A DNA stretch of 64,000 nt from Gammaproteobacteria bacterium (GTDB lineage Bacteria > Pseudomonadota > Gammaproteobacteria > S012-40): contig JAOUMY010000008.1 in NCBI GenBank assembly GCA_029881255.1, positions 124,001 to 188,000 on the forward strand, in the 5' to 3' direction. The translations under genes and the position numbers were made by a program. Below, in pieces: positions 44,906-53,785 of the stretch. The number at the start of each line of letters is the position of its first letter. Position 1 is the first letter of the stretch. The notes below the pieces were generated by a model. The model did not search any database. It worked only from the letters and a program-made list of their open reading frames with translations, and had not been told where the DNA came from.

Positions 44906-44982
44906 TGGCGCGCCCGGCAGGATTCGAACCTGCTACCCTCGGCTTAGAAGGCCGATGCTCTATCCGAATGAGCTACGGGCGC
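44906..44982 (-). tRNA. tRNA-Arg (anticodon TCT)
   Basis: Minus-strand cloverleaf, acceptor GCGCCCG/CGGGCGC, anticodon TCT in CTTCTAA, T-loop GTTCGAATC, discriminator G and encoded CCA at 44906-44908. It reads AGA/AGG codons. It lies 14 bases from tRNA-His and 41 from tRNA-Pro. Confidence 0.96.
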
Positions 44983-45023
44983 AATTCTTTGGAATCTGCT
45001 TGGGCACTGCCCGTGAAAAAAAA

Positions 45024-45100
<77 letters not shown>

Positions 45101-45102
45101 AG

Positions 45103-45129
45103 CTCATTGAATAAGCCCTACTCAATGAG
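45103..45129 (-). other. Leader hairpin before tRNA-Pro
   Basis: Perfect eight-bp arms (45122-45129 and 45103-45110) enclose an 11-base loop in the 5' leader, two bases before the mature tRNA-Pro end. It may guide processing by RNase P or an endonuclease. Confidence 0.5.
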
Positions 45130-45136
45130 GGGGGCA

Positions 45137-45165
45137 ATGATACTGGCAGACTTTTAAATCGTCAA
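45137..45165 (-). promoter_or_regulatory. Sigma-70 promoter of the tRNA operon
   Basis: On the minus strand -35 TTGACG (45160-45165), a 17-base spacer and -10 TATCAT (45137-45142) are followed by a discriminator TGCCCCCC. A GC-rich discriminator is the hallmark of stringently controlled stable-RNA promoters. Confidence 0.85.
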
Positions 45166-45265
45166 TCCTTTCTTAGAAGGAAGAAATTGGCTTACCAATA
45201 CGTTCTGTGCGATTATAACGCCCTGTTTTACCAGCCGCTTTTTAAAGACCCGGATTTCCTGTTAT

Positions 45266-46117
45266 ATGGCAAACATCATCGATGGCAAACGCATCGCTCA
45301 AAATGTAAAAGATGAGCTTAAACAACGTATTGAAAAAATAAGACAGGCTGGCGGCCGCGAACCCGGTCTAGCCGTCGTGTTGGTCGGAGACGACCCTGCT
45401 TCCCACGTTTATGTGAATAACAAACGCATAGCCTGCAACGAAATAGGCATACTGTCGATTGCGCATGATCTGCCTTCGGACACCTCTGAAGCCGACCTGC
45501 TAGAACTTATTCAACAGCTAAATCAAGACCCCACTGTGGACGGAATTCTGGTGCAATCGCCACTGCCGGAACATATTAGTGAAGACGCCGTGGTCGAATG
45601 TATCCGGCCTGAAAAAGATGTCGATGGCTTCCACCCATACAACATCGGTTGTCTTGCGGTACGTAAACCCACTCTACGTTCCTGTACCCCATACGGAGTC
45701 ATGAAACTCCTGGAATCTACCGGCGCTGAAATCAAAGGCCAACACGCTGTTGTGGTGGGCGCGTCCAATCATGTGGGTCGTCCTATGGCGCTCGAGCTCC
45801 TTCTGGCCGGATGCACGGTCACTGTCTGCCACCGTTTCACCCAGGATCTGGCAGAACAGGTCTCGCGTGCCGACATACTCGTGGTTGGGGTGGGTAAACC
45901 TGGCCTAGTCAAAGGTGAATGGGTAAAGTCCGGGGCCATAGTGGTCGATATCGGCATCAACCGGCGCGAGGACGGACGTCTGGTGGGCGATATCGAGTTT
46001 GACGCTGCACAGGAACGCGCCAGCTGGATCACCCCGGTACCCGGAGGTGTAGGCCCAATGACCGTCGCCATGCTCATGGCGAACACCGTTCAAGCCATGG
46101 AAAACTTTTCGAAATAG
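45266..46117 (+). CDS. folD: Bifunctional methylenetetrahydrofolate dehydrogenase/cyclohydrolase
   Basis: 283 residues, the standard FolD length. It catalyses 5,10-methylene-THF to methenyl-THF (NADP-linked) and then 10-formyl-THF in the cytosol. Motifs: [20 protein letters not shown] with the catalytic Lys of the YxxxK-like site, the substrate block [25 protein letters not shown], the dinucleotide loop [14 protein letters not shown] and the C-terminal [19 protein letters not shown]. The third position of the loop has Asn-His where E. coli has Arg-Ser, which still fits the family. It is immediately downstream of the divergently read tRNA promoter and upstream of the retropepsin gene. Confidence 0.97.
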   Translation: MANIIDGKRIAQNVKDELKQRIEKIRQAGGREPGLAVVLVGDDPASHVYVNNKRIACNEIGILSIAHDLPSDTSEADLLELIQQLNQDPTVDGILVQSPLPEHISEDAVVECIRPEKDVDGFHPYNIGCLAVRKPTLRSCTPYGVMKLLESTGAEIKGQHAVVVGASNHVGRPMALELLLAGCTVTVCHRFTQDLAEQVSRADILVVGVGKPGLVKGEWVKSGAIVVDIGINRREDGRLVGDIEFDAAQERASWITPVPGGVGPMTVAMLMANTVQAMENFSK

Positions 46118-46157
46118 CCTATAGTTATACTAGGTTTCTAATTCAGGGACGTAAATC

Positions 46158-47324
46158 GTGATTGCGAGACTCGGCACACTTGCAGTAGGTATCTTAATTG
46201 GCTATAGCCTCGCGTATTTCCATGTCAACGTCGCCCCAGAGGACTTTGTAAAAGGCAATGAGGATCGACTCCTCGTTCAGCGCCCCAAAATTGAAGAACT
46301 GGCGCCTTTGCCTGAGCTACCTCCTGCAACAATCTCCCTGGAAGATGAACTCAAAAAATTTGCGCTGTCCCATGAATGGGACCGCGTTATCTCTCTGGGT
46401 AGTGCCGGCATCGCCGAACGACCCGAGATTCGCGAAGCCGTGGCGCCAATTATGGATAAGGCATACGCTCACCACAGTAGGAAAGCCTATGAAAAAGCGC
46501 AATACGAATCCACGATTAAGTTGCTGAACGCGTCACAACAGTTTGTTGCATTAGATGGCGAAGAAAACCTGATGCTGGCGCATAGCCTGTTAGAGTTGAA
46601 GCAATATGATGCAGCGTATAAGGCTATTAAAGAGGCGGAAAAGCTATCAGCCAATAGCGAGGCCGTAAGAAAAATCCAGCGCAAAATCGTTTCACAATTG
46701 CTCAACCAACACATCGCGCGCAAACAAATCAGCGAATCCATCCAGCTCCTGGAGCAAGAACTGTTAAGTGACGCCGGGCACAGCCCCTATTACCTCCGCC
46801 TGGCAGAATTGCAGTATCAAAACGGTGACATCAATAAGAGTATTGTTAGCTTTGAAAGCGCCACCAATCTAGGCGAACAACTCAATGCCCGCCAAAGTAA
46901 AATGTACAAGAAATCCAAGCGTCGCCTGACGTCGCCAAACGTGATTGAGATTCCCATGAAAACTCAGGGCAACAACCTTTTTGTCGACGCTATCTTGAAC
47001 CACAGCTCGCCACCTATGCATTTTCTAGTTGATACCGGCGCATCGCTGACAACCATTTCGCCACAGGTTGCCAACGCCCTGGGAGTTTTTCACGGGGATG
47101 ACACCTCGGTGGTGAGTGTCAGTACTGCCAATGGCACAGTCAGTGCGCCCAAGATCACCTTGGAGAATGTCGCAGTGGCAGATGCGCAGGTCGATGATGT
47201 GGAAACAGTCGTACTCGCCAATATGGGAGAAGGCATTGATGGCCTGCTGGGTCTAAGTTTTCTACAGCACTTTGATGTCGAGATTTCAAACGAAGAAAAT
47301 CTCCTCATTCTAAGACCACGTTAA
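46158..47324 (+). CDS. Membrane-anchored retropepsin-like aspartic protease with TPR-like region
   Basis: 388 residues. One N-terminal membrane anchor (LGTLAVGILIGYSLAYFHV), a helical repeat region at about 60-260 (LLELKQYDAAYKAIKEAEKL; LAELQYQNGDINKSIVSF), then a clan AA aspartic protease domain: MHFLVDTGASLTTISPQVAN with catalytic Asp292, the flap-like SVSTANGTVSAPK and the late IDGLLGLSFLQHFDVEI. Bacterial members have one such domain and must dimerise. The domain should face the periplasm. The substrate is unknown; the TPR part may bring it. It begins 40 bases after folD, so co-transcription is possible. Confidence 0.88.
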   Translation: MIARLGTLAVGILIGYSLAYFHVNVAPEDFVKGNEDRLLVQRPKIEELAPLPELPPATISLEDELKKFALSHEWDRVISLGSAGIAERPEIREAVAPIMDKAYAHHSRKAYEKAQYESTIKLLNASQQFVALDGEENLMLAHSLLELKQYDAAYKAIKEAEKLSANSEAVRKIQRKIVSQLLNQHIARKQISESIQLLEQELLSDAGHSPYYLRLAELQYQNGDINKSIVSFESATNLGEQLNARQSKMYKKSKRRLTSPNVIEIPMKTQGNNLFVDAILNHSSPPMHFLVDTGASLTTISPQVANALGVFHGDDTSVVSVSTANGTVSAPKITLENVAVADAQVDDVETVVLANMGEGIDGLLGLSFLQHFDVEISNEENLLILRPR

Positions 47325-47423
47325 AAATCCCTGCCAGGCGATTGAACCTACTAAAGACATCCCAACCTATTCCCGATATCAAACTATCAGGCGCAAAATA
47401 CTGTATTTGAGGATGCGTGCACT

Positions 47424-48071
47424 ATGGCGTTTACCGTATACGGCCCGGGAATTCGCGACGAAGTTCTGCTCGACAAGATGTTTGACAGCAGTCCGCTGGA
47501 ACAGGCGGACGCGGTAAAAGGCGCCCCAAGAAAAGAAGAAGACGAGCCCGCCGAACAACAGGAGGCCCGTGACAATATCCAGCGATCGCAGGCAAAAAAG
47601 GCCTACAAGAAAGTAACGACGCTACCTCCCGAACGCGAACCTGCCATCGCCGCGCACCAGATCATGACCACGCCAGTAGTGTCCTTACCGGTCAATGCCA
47701 GTATCGTCGAAGCGTGGAAGCTGTTTCGTGAAAGACGCTTTCGTTACGTACCGGTTTTATCCGTCACCGGCAAACTGATCGGTATTTTGTCTGACCGGGC
47801 CTTATTGCGATACGCCGCCACTACGGGCAATGTACCGCCCTATCCTTCCAATTCACCGCAGGCCACCACTTCGATTGAGCAACTTGTCAAAATGCAGGTG
47901 ATCACCGCGACGCCAGACACTCGTATACGTGAGATCGCGCGCCTGATGATGGAAAAACATGTGGGCGCCATGCCCATCATGGATCGTTATGAAAATCTGA
48001 TCGGCATCATCACGCGAAGTGATATATTACGAACCGTTGTTAATCACGCCCCACTCGAGCTGTGGGTATAG
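47424..48071 (+). CDS. CBS-domain pair protein
   Basis: 215 residues. The first 75 are charged and probably disordered (DEPAEQQEARDNIQRSQAKK). From about 78 onward two CBS motifs form a Bateman module: AHQIMTTPVVSLPVNASIVE with FRERRFRYVPVLSVTGKLIG, and VKMQVITATPDTRIREIARL with EKHVGAMPIMDRYENLIGII followed by TRSDILR. Such modules bind adenosine nucleotides or SAM and regulate partner proteins. There is no attached effector domain, so it probably acts by binding another protein. It is a stand-alone gene. Confidence 0.9.
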   Translation: MAFTVYGPGIRDEVLLDKMFDSSPLEQADAVKGAPRKEEDEPAEQQEARDNIQRSQAKKAYKKVTTLPPEREPAIAAHQIMTTPVVSLPVNASIVEAWKLFRERRFRYVPVLSVTGKLIGILSDRALLRYAATTGNVPPYPSNSPQATTSIEQLVKMQVITATPDTRIREIARLMMEKHVGAMPIMDRYENLIGIITRSDILRTVVNHAPLELWV

Positions 48072-48202
48072 TACTTCAAACGAAATAGCTTCTTTTTTTT
48101 CCTCACTCCTTCAAAACTGCGCCATTTCACACACTTTTCCATGCACTCCTGCGGCATAAGACACAATCTGAAAAATGTTATAAAAACGTGATTTTTCAGG
48201 CT

Positions 48203-48231
48203 TTGACAAGATAGTCAAGCAATAATAGAGT
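48203..48231 (+). promoter_or_regulatory. Candidate sigma-70 promoter with overlapping inverted repeat
   Basis: A perfect TTGACA at 48203-48208, 17-base spacer and TAGAGT at 48226-48231. The -35 lies inside an inverted repeat TTGAC-N6-GTCAA (48203-48218), an arrangement that would let a repressor block RNA polymerase. Confidence 0.45.
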
Positions 48232-48251
48232 CAGGTGTAAAGCACAACAAA

Positions 48252-48265
48252 TTGATTCAAATCAC
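48252..48265 (+). promoter_or_regulatory. FNR/Anr-like box
   Basis: TTGAT-TCAA-ATCAC matches the FNR consensus TTGATnnnnATCAA at nine of ten defined positions. It lies 21 bases after the candidate -10 and 21 bases before the start codon, a position that fits repression under low oxygen more than activation. Confidence 0.45.
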
Positions 48266-48286
48266 AACGCATTTCAAAAGTGGGGA

Positions 48287-49261
48287 ATGAAAACAATGAC
48301 GGTATTAACAAAAAAACTGGCGGTTGCCAGCGCGTTTTTATGCGCGCTTACGACGCAGGTTCAGGCGGCAGAACCCAGCCATCTTGAACATCCGCATAGC
48401 GCGGGTACGATTATGTTCGAATATAAATACATGCGCATGGCTATGGACGGATTACGTAGTGGTACGAAAGAAGTTACTACTGCCGAGGGTCTCGCACAGG
48501 GCTATGACATGGTTCCCACCAGCATGACCATGGACATGCATATGATAATGCCGATGTATAATTTCACGCCGGCACTTAGTGCCATGTTGATGCTTAATTT
48601 TCTCGACAACAACATGGCCATGATAAATGCCACCGGTGGCGAACATCCAATGCAGTCGACTGGCCTCGGCGACACCCATCTAAGCTTAAGCTATAAATTC
48701 CTGGATAATATGCTGGCGTTTAGTGTTGATCTCAGCTTACCAACAGGCAGCACGAGCGAGATGATGACGATGGACCATGGTACCGGCCCAATGCCCATGA
48801 GCGCACCATACGCCATGCAGCTTGGTTCTGGCACCTATGACGTCACACCGAGTATTTATTATCTCGGTGCCTACTACGATTTACGCTATGGCGCGATGGC
48901 AAGCTATACCTATCGTGTTGGCGACAATGACGAGGGATACTCGCTTGCGGACAAAGCTGACGCCATGATCTGGGTACGCAAGCCGGTGTCAGGCGTGAGT
49001 CTGGACGCCGAAGTGAAGCTCATGAGTTGGGGCGGCATAGACGGTAGACATAGCGGTATCTACTCCAGCATGGAAACAACCCCTGCACTCAAAACCGCTA
49101 ATTACGGCGGAACCGCCGTCGAGATGACGGTTGGCGCGGCGATACCTGTTGGACCAACCACCATCGGTTTTGATGTCGGCCTCCCTGTCTATCAAAACTT
49201 GAGGGGACTGCAAATGGAGCGCACATTCAATATGTCCGCCTCTCTCAGCGCCATGTTTTAG
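48287..49261 (+). CDS. Methionine-rich predicted outer-membrane barrel protein
   Basis: 324 residues; start either ATG 48287 or 48296, the second having GGGGA at the better distance. Signal peptide LAVASAFLCALTTQVQA-AE. The barrel-like strands are short and girdled by aromatic residues (LSLSYKFLDNMLAFSVDLSL; YDLRYGAMASYTYRV; GPTTIGFDVGLPVYQNL) and it ends SASLSAMF with a C-terminal Phe as in outer-membrane proteins. It is very rich in Met and His: MTMDMHMIMPMYN, EMMTMDHGTGPMPM, which suggests copper or silver handling. I do not recognise a family with confidence; it may relate to transporter-annotated barrels. Confidence 0.78.
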   Translation: MKTMTVLTKKLAVASAFLCALTTQVQAAEPSHLEHPHSAGTIMFEYKYMRMAMDGLRSGTKEVTTAEGLAQGYDMVPTSMTMDMHMIMPMYNFTPALSAMLMLNFLDNNMAMINATGGEHPMQSTGLGDTHLSLSYKFLDNMLAFSVDLSLPTGSTSEMMTMDHGTGPMPMSAPYAMQLGSGTYDVTPSIYYLGAYYDLRYGAMASYTYRVGDNDEGYSLADKADAMIWVRKPVSGVSLDAEVKLMSWGGIDGRHSGIYSSMETTPALKTANYGGTAVEMTVGAAIPVGPTTIGFDVGLPVYQNLRGLQMERTFNMSASLSAMF

Positions 49262-49272
49262 ACCGTGTTTAT

Positions 49273-49306
49273 ACCGGACGCTCCGCTTTATTGCAGAGTG
49301 TCCGGT
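49273..49306 (+). terminator. Weak terminator hairpin before pgaA
   Basis: Eleven-bp arms with one G-T pair (49273-49283 with 49296-49306) and a 12-base loop, but no T-run follows. It lies 11 bases after the Met-rich barrel stop. Confidence 0.55.
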
Positions 49307-49431
49307 CAATAATCTTCATAGCATCCTAACCTTATTCCCTTTACAATAGTGCCCGGAATCCGTCACCAAAACATAATAATGCGGATCTTAAAAAACATCA
49401 TAATTAACAAAGTATTAGCCGTAGTTTTCAA

Positions 49432-51876
49432 ATGAGTAGCGTGGGGCTGGGAAACTGGCCGAAATTCTTTTTACTGTGGGTAGTCCTGTGTTTTCTGTTT
49501 TCAGTGCAAAACCTTGCCCTGGCAGAGCAGAATTCTCGTTCGATTGCAGTTTATCAAAACGCCCTTCAACAGGCCCGTGACGGACACCTGGATCAGGCTT
49601 TACCGGTTCTCGAACGCCTAAGCCTTGATTATCCCGAACAAGCTCAATACCTCTATGACTATATTACCGTCCTCGGCTGGGGCGAATATGATATTGATGT
49701 AATCCGTCTGGCGCGAGGCCTGGACTTCGCAAGCCTGCCGGTGTTCTTGCTTGAGACCATCGGTAAATCCGCCCGTAACCAACAGGATTACCGTCTTGCC
49801 TACGATGCCTATCGCACCGCATATGCGCAACAACCACAACGTAAGGAAACGCGCCAGGGAATGATTATGGCGCTGGCAGATGTTGGAAAATACGAAGAGG
49901 CACAGGCGTTATTGCACAACACCAACACCGATAGTAAAGAACAACTCGAATGGTGGCAGGTTGAACTGTACGTATTGAGATTGAGGCCTGATAGCTTTTT
50001 CGAACAACTATTGTTACTCGATAAAATTCTCACAAAACAACCAGACAATCAGGAGGCGTTAAAGGAACGCGTACGTATCGCCAACTGGCTCGGCGCACCA
50101 TTGCGGGCGCTGCAACTCGCACAGCGAGACAAGGTTGCATTACCTTCAGAAGAAACGGCAAATATGCAGGATGACGCCGACGCCTTCATGATACGTTGGG
50201 CCATGCTTGCAGATAAAACGGCGCACGAACGCCAGCAAGTTTTGGAAAACATCATCTCGCGCATCGAACAAAAGTTACAACTACTGGAACAACAACTACG
50301 AGACGCGCGCCGCATTGAAAGACTGAAGCGTGATTTACTACTCGCAACGCATCACGCCGGTCGACACCTAGCGAGTTTGCGCTACTATCGAGAATTAAGC
50401 GGACAACATATCGAATTCAATGCTACCGAATTAGCCGCTATTGGCGATTCCCTGTTAGTCACACAGCAACCTGACAAAGCCATCCCACTTTTTCGTCTGG
50501 CCTTACAAAAGGATGGCACTTCGTTTGACGCATTGTTGGGTTTGATCTTTGCCTATCTGGAAAACGAAGAACATGACAAGGCGCAACAGATCGCTGATGC
50601 CGCGGCCAACGCAATCGCTACCGGACCCATTTCGAGTATTAAATTAAAACCTGATGATCGTCCAACGCTTGAAACGACTCGCGCGGTGATACAAGCGAGT
50701 GCGGGTAAGTTTGAATTGGCGGAACGAATCCTTGCCCAGGCGTATTCTCAGACGCCTTTTAATATGAACATCATCGCCGAACAGGCCGCGCTTTCTCTGT
50801 GGCAAGGTCAAACGCGTGAGGCAATCGAAAAACTCAAATATGTTTTGTTTGTTGAACCAACACATAACGATGCCAGTTTAACCATGCAGGAAGCCTATCT
50901 TGCACTCTATGATCCCGGCACTGCGATTACCTTTCGTCATGAGATGTCCATGGACAGCCTGAGTGAGCGACAGGTGCGACGTTTGAATCGTATGTGGCAA
51001 GCCTACGATGGCTATGAATATCTGCTCGGTTTTAATCGTATGAGTAGTGATGGCACCCAGAGCAATATTGCGGATTTGTCGCTGGAGAGTTGGCTGTATA
51101 CGCCACCTCTTTTTGAACGCTTTCGCGTTTTTGGACACGGCTTATATACCAGCGCCATGTTTCCACAGGGTTTGTCCCGATACCACCGCGCAGGTCTTGG
51201 CCTGGAGTATCGACATACAGGTTTACGTCTGAGTGCAGAGATCAATAATAGCATCAACACTAATTTAACACCGGGTATGACACTGAGCAGTCAATGGCAG
51301 GCCAACGACGCTTGGCAGTTTGGCGCCAATTTTGCGAGCAATGCTCCAGGTCTGCCACTGCGTGCACGAGTGAATGGTACTCGCGCATGGTCTACAGATG
51401 CGTATCTGCAACACCATCTTGGACGAAATGAATCAGGGCTTAGCGTTTCGCTGCTTTCATCAAGCGACGCAAATCATCGCGGTATCTTTTCCGGCTTTTA
51501 TAAAAGAACACTGTGGCGCAGCAGCCGCCTGAAAAACTGGGCACGTATTGATATAAGCACCTCACGCAATACCCGGATTGAAACCGAATATTTTAATCCA
51601 AGCTGGGACGCCAGCATGTATCTTACTTTGGATAATGAACATCTGATCTGGCGTGATTACGAAAAATCTTTCAGCCATATGCTAAGTCCGTTTATCGGCA
51701 TATATAAACAGGACAATTTTTCATATCGACCCACAGGCGGCATACGCTATCAACAGACGCTTGAACTTGGTCGATACCTCAATATTAATTACGGCGCGAC
51801 GTATTCCTTTCCAGTATTCGATGGTGTAGCCGAACATGCCCTGGAAGTATTTGCCAGCATCTGGGGGCGTATATGA
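49432..51876 (+). CDS. pgaA: Poly-beta-1,6-N-acetylglucosamine outer-membrane exporter
   Basis: 814 residues, as in E. coli PgaA. Signal region (FFLLWVVLCFLFSVQNLALA-EQ), then TPR repeats to about residue 500 (VYQNALQQARDGHLDQALPV; AYDAYRTAYAQQPQRKETRQ; IPLFRLALQKDGTSFDALLG) and a C-terminal 16-strand-type barrel (LGLEYRHTGLRLSAEINNSI; WQFGANFASNAPGLPLRARV; LEVFASIWGRI). The TPR part binds the deacetylated polymer and PgaB, and the barrel exports it. The stop overlaps pgaB by four bases (ATGA). No obvious Shine-Dalgarno precedes the ATG, which may limit expression. Confidence 0.92.
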   Translation: MSSVGLGNWPKFFLLWVVLCFLFSVQNLALAEQNSRSIAVYQNALQQARDGHLDQALPVLERLSLDYPEQAQYLYDYITVLGWGEYDIDVIRLARGLDFASLPVFLLETIGKSARNQQDYRLAYDAYRTAYAQQPQRKETRQGMIMALADVGKYEEAQALLHNTNTDSKEQLEWWQVELYVLRLRPDSFFEQLLLLDKILTKQPDNQEALKERVRIANWLGAPLRALQLAQRDKVALPSEETANMQDDADAFMIRWAMLADKTAHERQQVLENIISRIEQKLQLLEQQLRDARRIERLKRDLLLATHHAGRHLASLRYYRELSGQHIEFNATELAAIGDSLLVTQQPDKAIPLFRLALQKDGTSFDALLGLIFAYLENEEHDKAQQIADAAANAIATGPISSIKLKPDDRPTLETTRAVIQASAGKFELAERILAQAYSQTPFNMNIIAEQAALSLWQGQTREAIEKLKYVLFVEPTHNDASLTMQEAYLALYDPGTAITFRHEMSMDSLSERQVRRLNRMWQAYDGYEYLLGFNRMSSDGTQSNIADLSLESWLYTPPLFERFRVFGHGLYTSAMFPQGLSRYHRAGLGLEYRHTGLRLSAEINNSINTNLTPGMTLSSQWQANDAWQFGANFASNAPGLPLRARVNGTRAWSTDAYLQHHLGRNESGLSVSLLSSSDANHRGIFSGFYKRTLWRSSRLKNWARIDISTSRNTRIETEYFNPSWDASMYLTLDNEHLIWRDYEKSFSHMLSPFIGIYKQDNFSYRPTGGIRYQQTLELGRYLNINYGATYSFPVFDGVAEHALEVFASIWGRI

Positions 51877-53783
51877 AGCTGCTCCAAACAGTGCTTATCG
51901 TTTTGATGCTGACTATGACTAACGTCTCTGCCGCAGATAAGAATTCTTTCCTGGTGCTTTGTTATCACGATGTACGCGATGATGTCAGCAGCGTTGATGA
52001 CCAGGCCACAGTCGCCACAAGAACTGAGGATTTGATCGCACAGTTTTCCTGGCTGAAGGGAAACGGTTATACAGTAATCAGCCTTGATGATGTCCTCGCG
52101 GCAAAACACGGTGTTCGTCAACTGCCGGAAAAATCGGTCATGCTCACCTTTGATGATGGCTATCGCGGTATTTATGAACGTGTTTTTCCACTGTTAAAAC
52201 TTTTTAACTACCCGGCGGTGGTTGGACTGGTTGGCAAATGGCTCGAACCTGTCGACTATGTGGAATACGATAACAAGCGTTTTCCACGCGACAATTTCGT
52301 CCAGTGGAAGCAGGTAAAGGAAATGTCGGATTCCGGTCTGGTGGAAATCGCTTCGCATAGCTATAACCTGCACAATGGCGTTGTTGCTAATCCCCAATTG
52401 AATTCCATGCCCGCTATGGTGTCACGCATTTATGATCCAAAGTCGCAGTCTTACGAAGACGACGACAGTTACGCTAAGCGCGTAATGGATGATTTACATC
52501 GTAATAGCCTTCTTATTGAAAAACACACTGGCAAGATTCCACGCACGGTTATCTGGCCATACGGCGAATTTAATGCCGTGGCACACAAAACCGCCAATCG
52601 CCTCGGCTTAAAACTGGGATTCACGCTCGGTGACTCGCTTGCCACAGCAAGAAAAACTACGGCAATGAATCGCATACTGGTCGGTCACAATATGGAATTA
52701 AACGATTTCGCCTGGTTAGTAAGACACCATGTCAGAAAACAGCCTGTGCGTGTCGCCCACGTGGATCTGGATTATGTTATCGATGCCAATCCGGCACAAC
52801 AGGAACGCAATCTCAGCCAATTACTCGATCGCATCAAGGCACTGCAAATCAATACCGTATTTCTTCAGGCCTATGCCGATGCCGACGGTGACGGCGTTGC
52901 GGATGCACTCTATTTTCCCAATCGACATTTACCGGTACGCGCCGACCTCTTCAGTCGTGTTGCCTGGCAACTGCGTACTCGCAGCGGTGTAAATGTCTAT
53001 GCCTGGATGCCGATGCTGGCGTTTAAGATTGATCACCTGCCTCGTGTAAAAGCCCTCGGGCAAAGTGCTGAAGGTGGCTATTATCGTCTTTCACCTTTCG
53101 ATACCGAAGTCCGTAAGACGATTGAAGAAATATATGAAGACTTGGGTAAACACGCCTATTTCTCAGGTCTGCTATTTCATGACGATGGTTTTCTAACCGA
53201 CTTCGAGGATGCCAGTGAGGCCGCTTTACAACGTTATAGACAATGGGGATTCCCGCCTTCCATCGAAGCGATACGCACCAACAGTGAACTTTCCAGAGAA
53301 TGGATGAAACATAAGACCGCCACGCTCATCGAATGGACCAAACAATTGGAAGATACCGTCCGACATTTTCGCCCGCACCTACGCACGGCGCGCAATATCT
53401 ATAGCCGCGTGATACTGGAGCCGGAAGCAGAGGCATGGTATGCACAGTCACTCACCGAATTCTCAAAGGCATACGATTACACCGCAGTAATGGCCATGCC
53501 GCGTTTGGAACAAGCGGAAGACCCACAACAGTGGTTACAACAACTGGCTAGAACAACAAAACTGATCAATGGTGGGCTAGACAACATTGTCTTTGAGTTA
53601 CAAAGCCGCGATTGGTGGAAACAGGAAGCCATATCCGATGAAGAAATCGCCGCACAAATCAGGCTGCTACAGAGTGAAGGAATTATCAATTACGGTTACT
53701 ACCCGGATAATTTCATCGAACAGCAACCCGGCATCGAGCGTATACGCCCACTGATGTCGATTAAACGTATTCCGGAGTTCTAA
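51873..53783 (+). CDS. pgaB: Poly-beta-1,6-N-acetylglucosamine N-deacetylase
   Basis: 636 residues. The polysaccharide deacetylase (CE4) domain has VLCYHDVRDD, the metal motif TFDDGY (Asp94-Asp95), SHSYNLHNG supplying the metal histidines and WPYGEFN. The C-terminal GH153-type hydrolase domain has AHVDLDYVIDANPAQQERNL and the catalytic-type FHDDGFLTD (Asp437/438). PgaB removes part of the N-acetyl groups so the polymer can leave through PgaA. Oddity: the signal peptide (LIVLMLTMTNVSA-AD) has no lipobox cysteine, unlike E. coli PgaB, so the protein is probably soluble in the periplasm. It ends 2 bases before pgaC. Confidence 0.94.
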   Translation: MKLLQTVLIVLMLTMTNVSAADKNSFLVLCYHDVRDDVSSVDDQATVATRTEDLIAQFSWLKGNGYTVISLDDVLAAKHGVRQLPEKSVMLTFDDGYRGIYERVFPLLKLFNYPAVVGLVGKWLEPVDYVEYDNKRFPRDNFVQWKQVKEMSDSGLVEIASHSYNLHNGVVANPQLNSMPAMVSRIYDPKSQSYEDDDSYAKRVMDDLHRNSLLIEKHTGKIPRTVIWPYGEFNAVAHKTANRLGLKLGFTLGDSLATARKTTAMNRILVGHNMELNDFAWLVRHHVRKQPVRVAHVDLDYVIDANPAQQERNLSQLLDRIKALQINTVFLQAYADADGDGVADALYFPNRHLPVRADLFSRVAWQLRTRSGVNVYAWMPMLAFKIDHLPRVKALGQSAEGGYYRLSPFDTEVRKTIEEIYEDLGKHAYFSGLLFHDDGFLTDFEDASEAALQRYRQWGFPPSIEAIRTNSELSREWMKHKTATLIEWTKQLEDTVRHFRPHLRTARNIYSRVILEPEAEAWYAQSLTEFSKAYDYTAVMAMPRLEQAEDPQQWLQQLARTTKLINGGLDNIVFELQSRDWWKQEAISDEEIAAQIRLLQSEGIINYGYYPDNFIEQQPGIERIRPLMSIKRIPEF

Positions 53784-53785
53784 GC

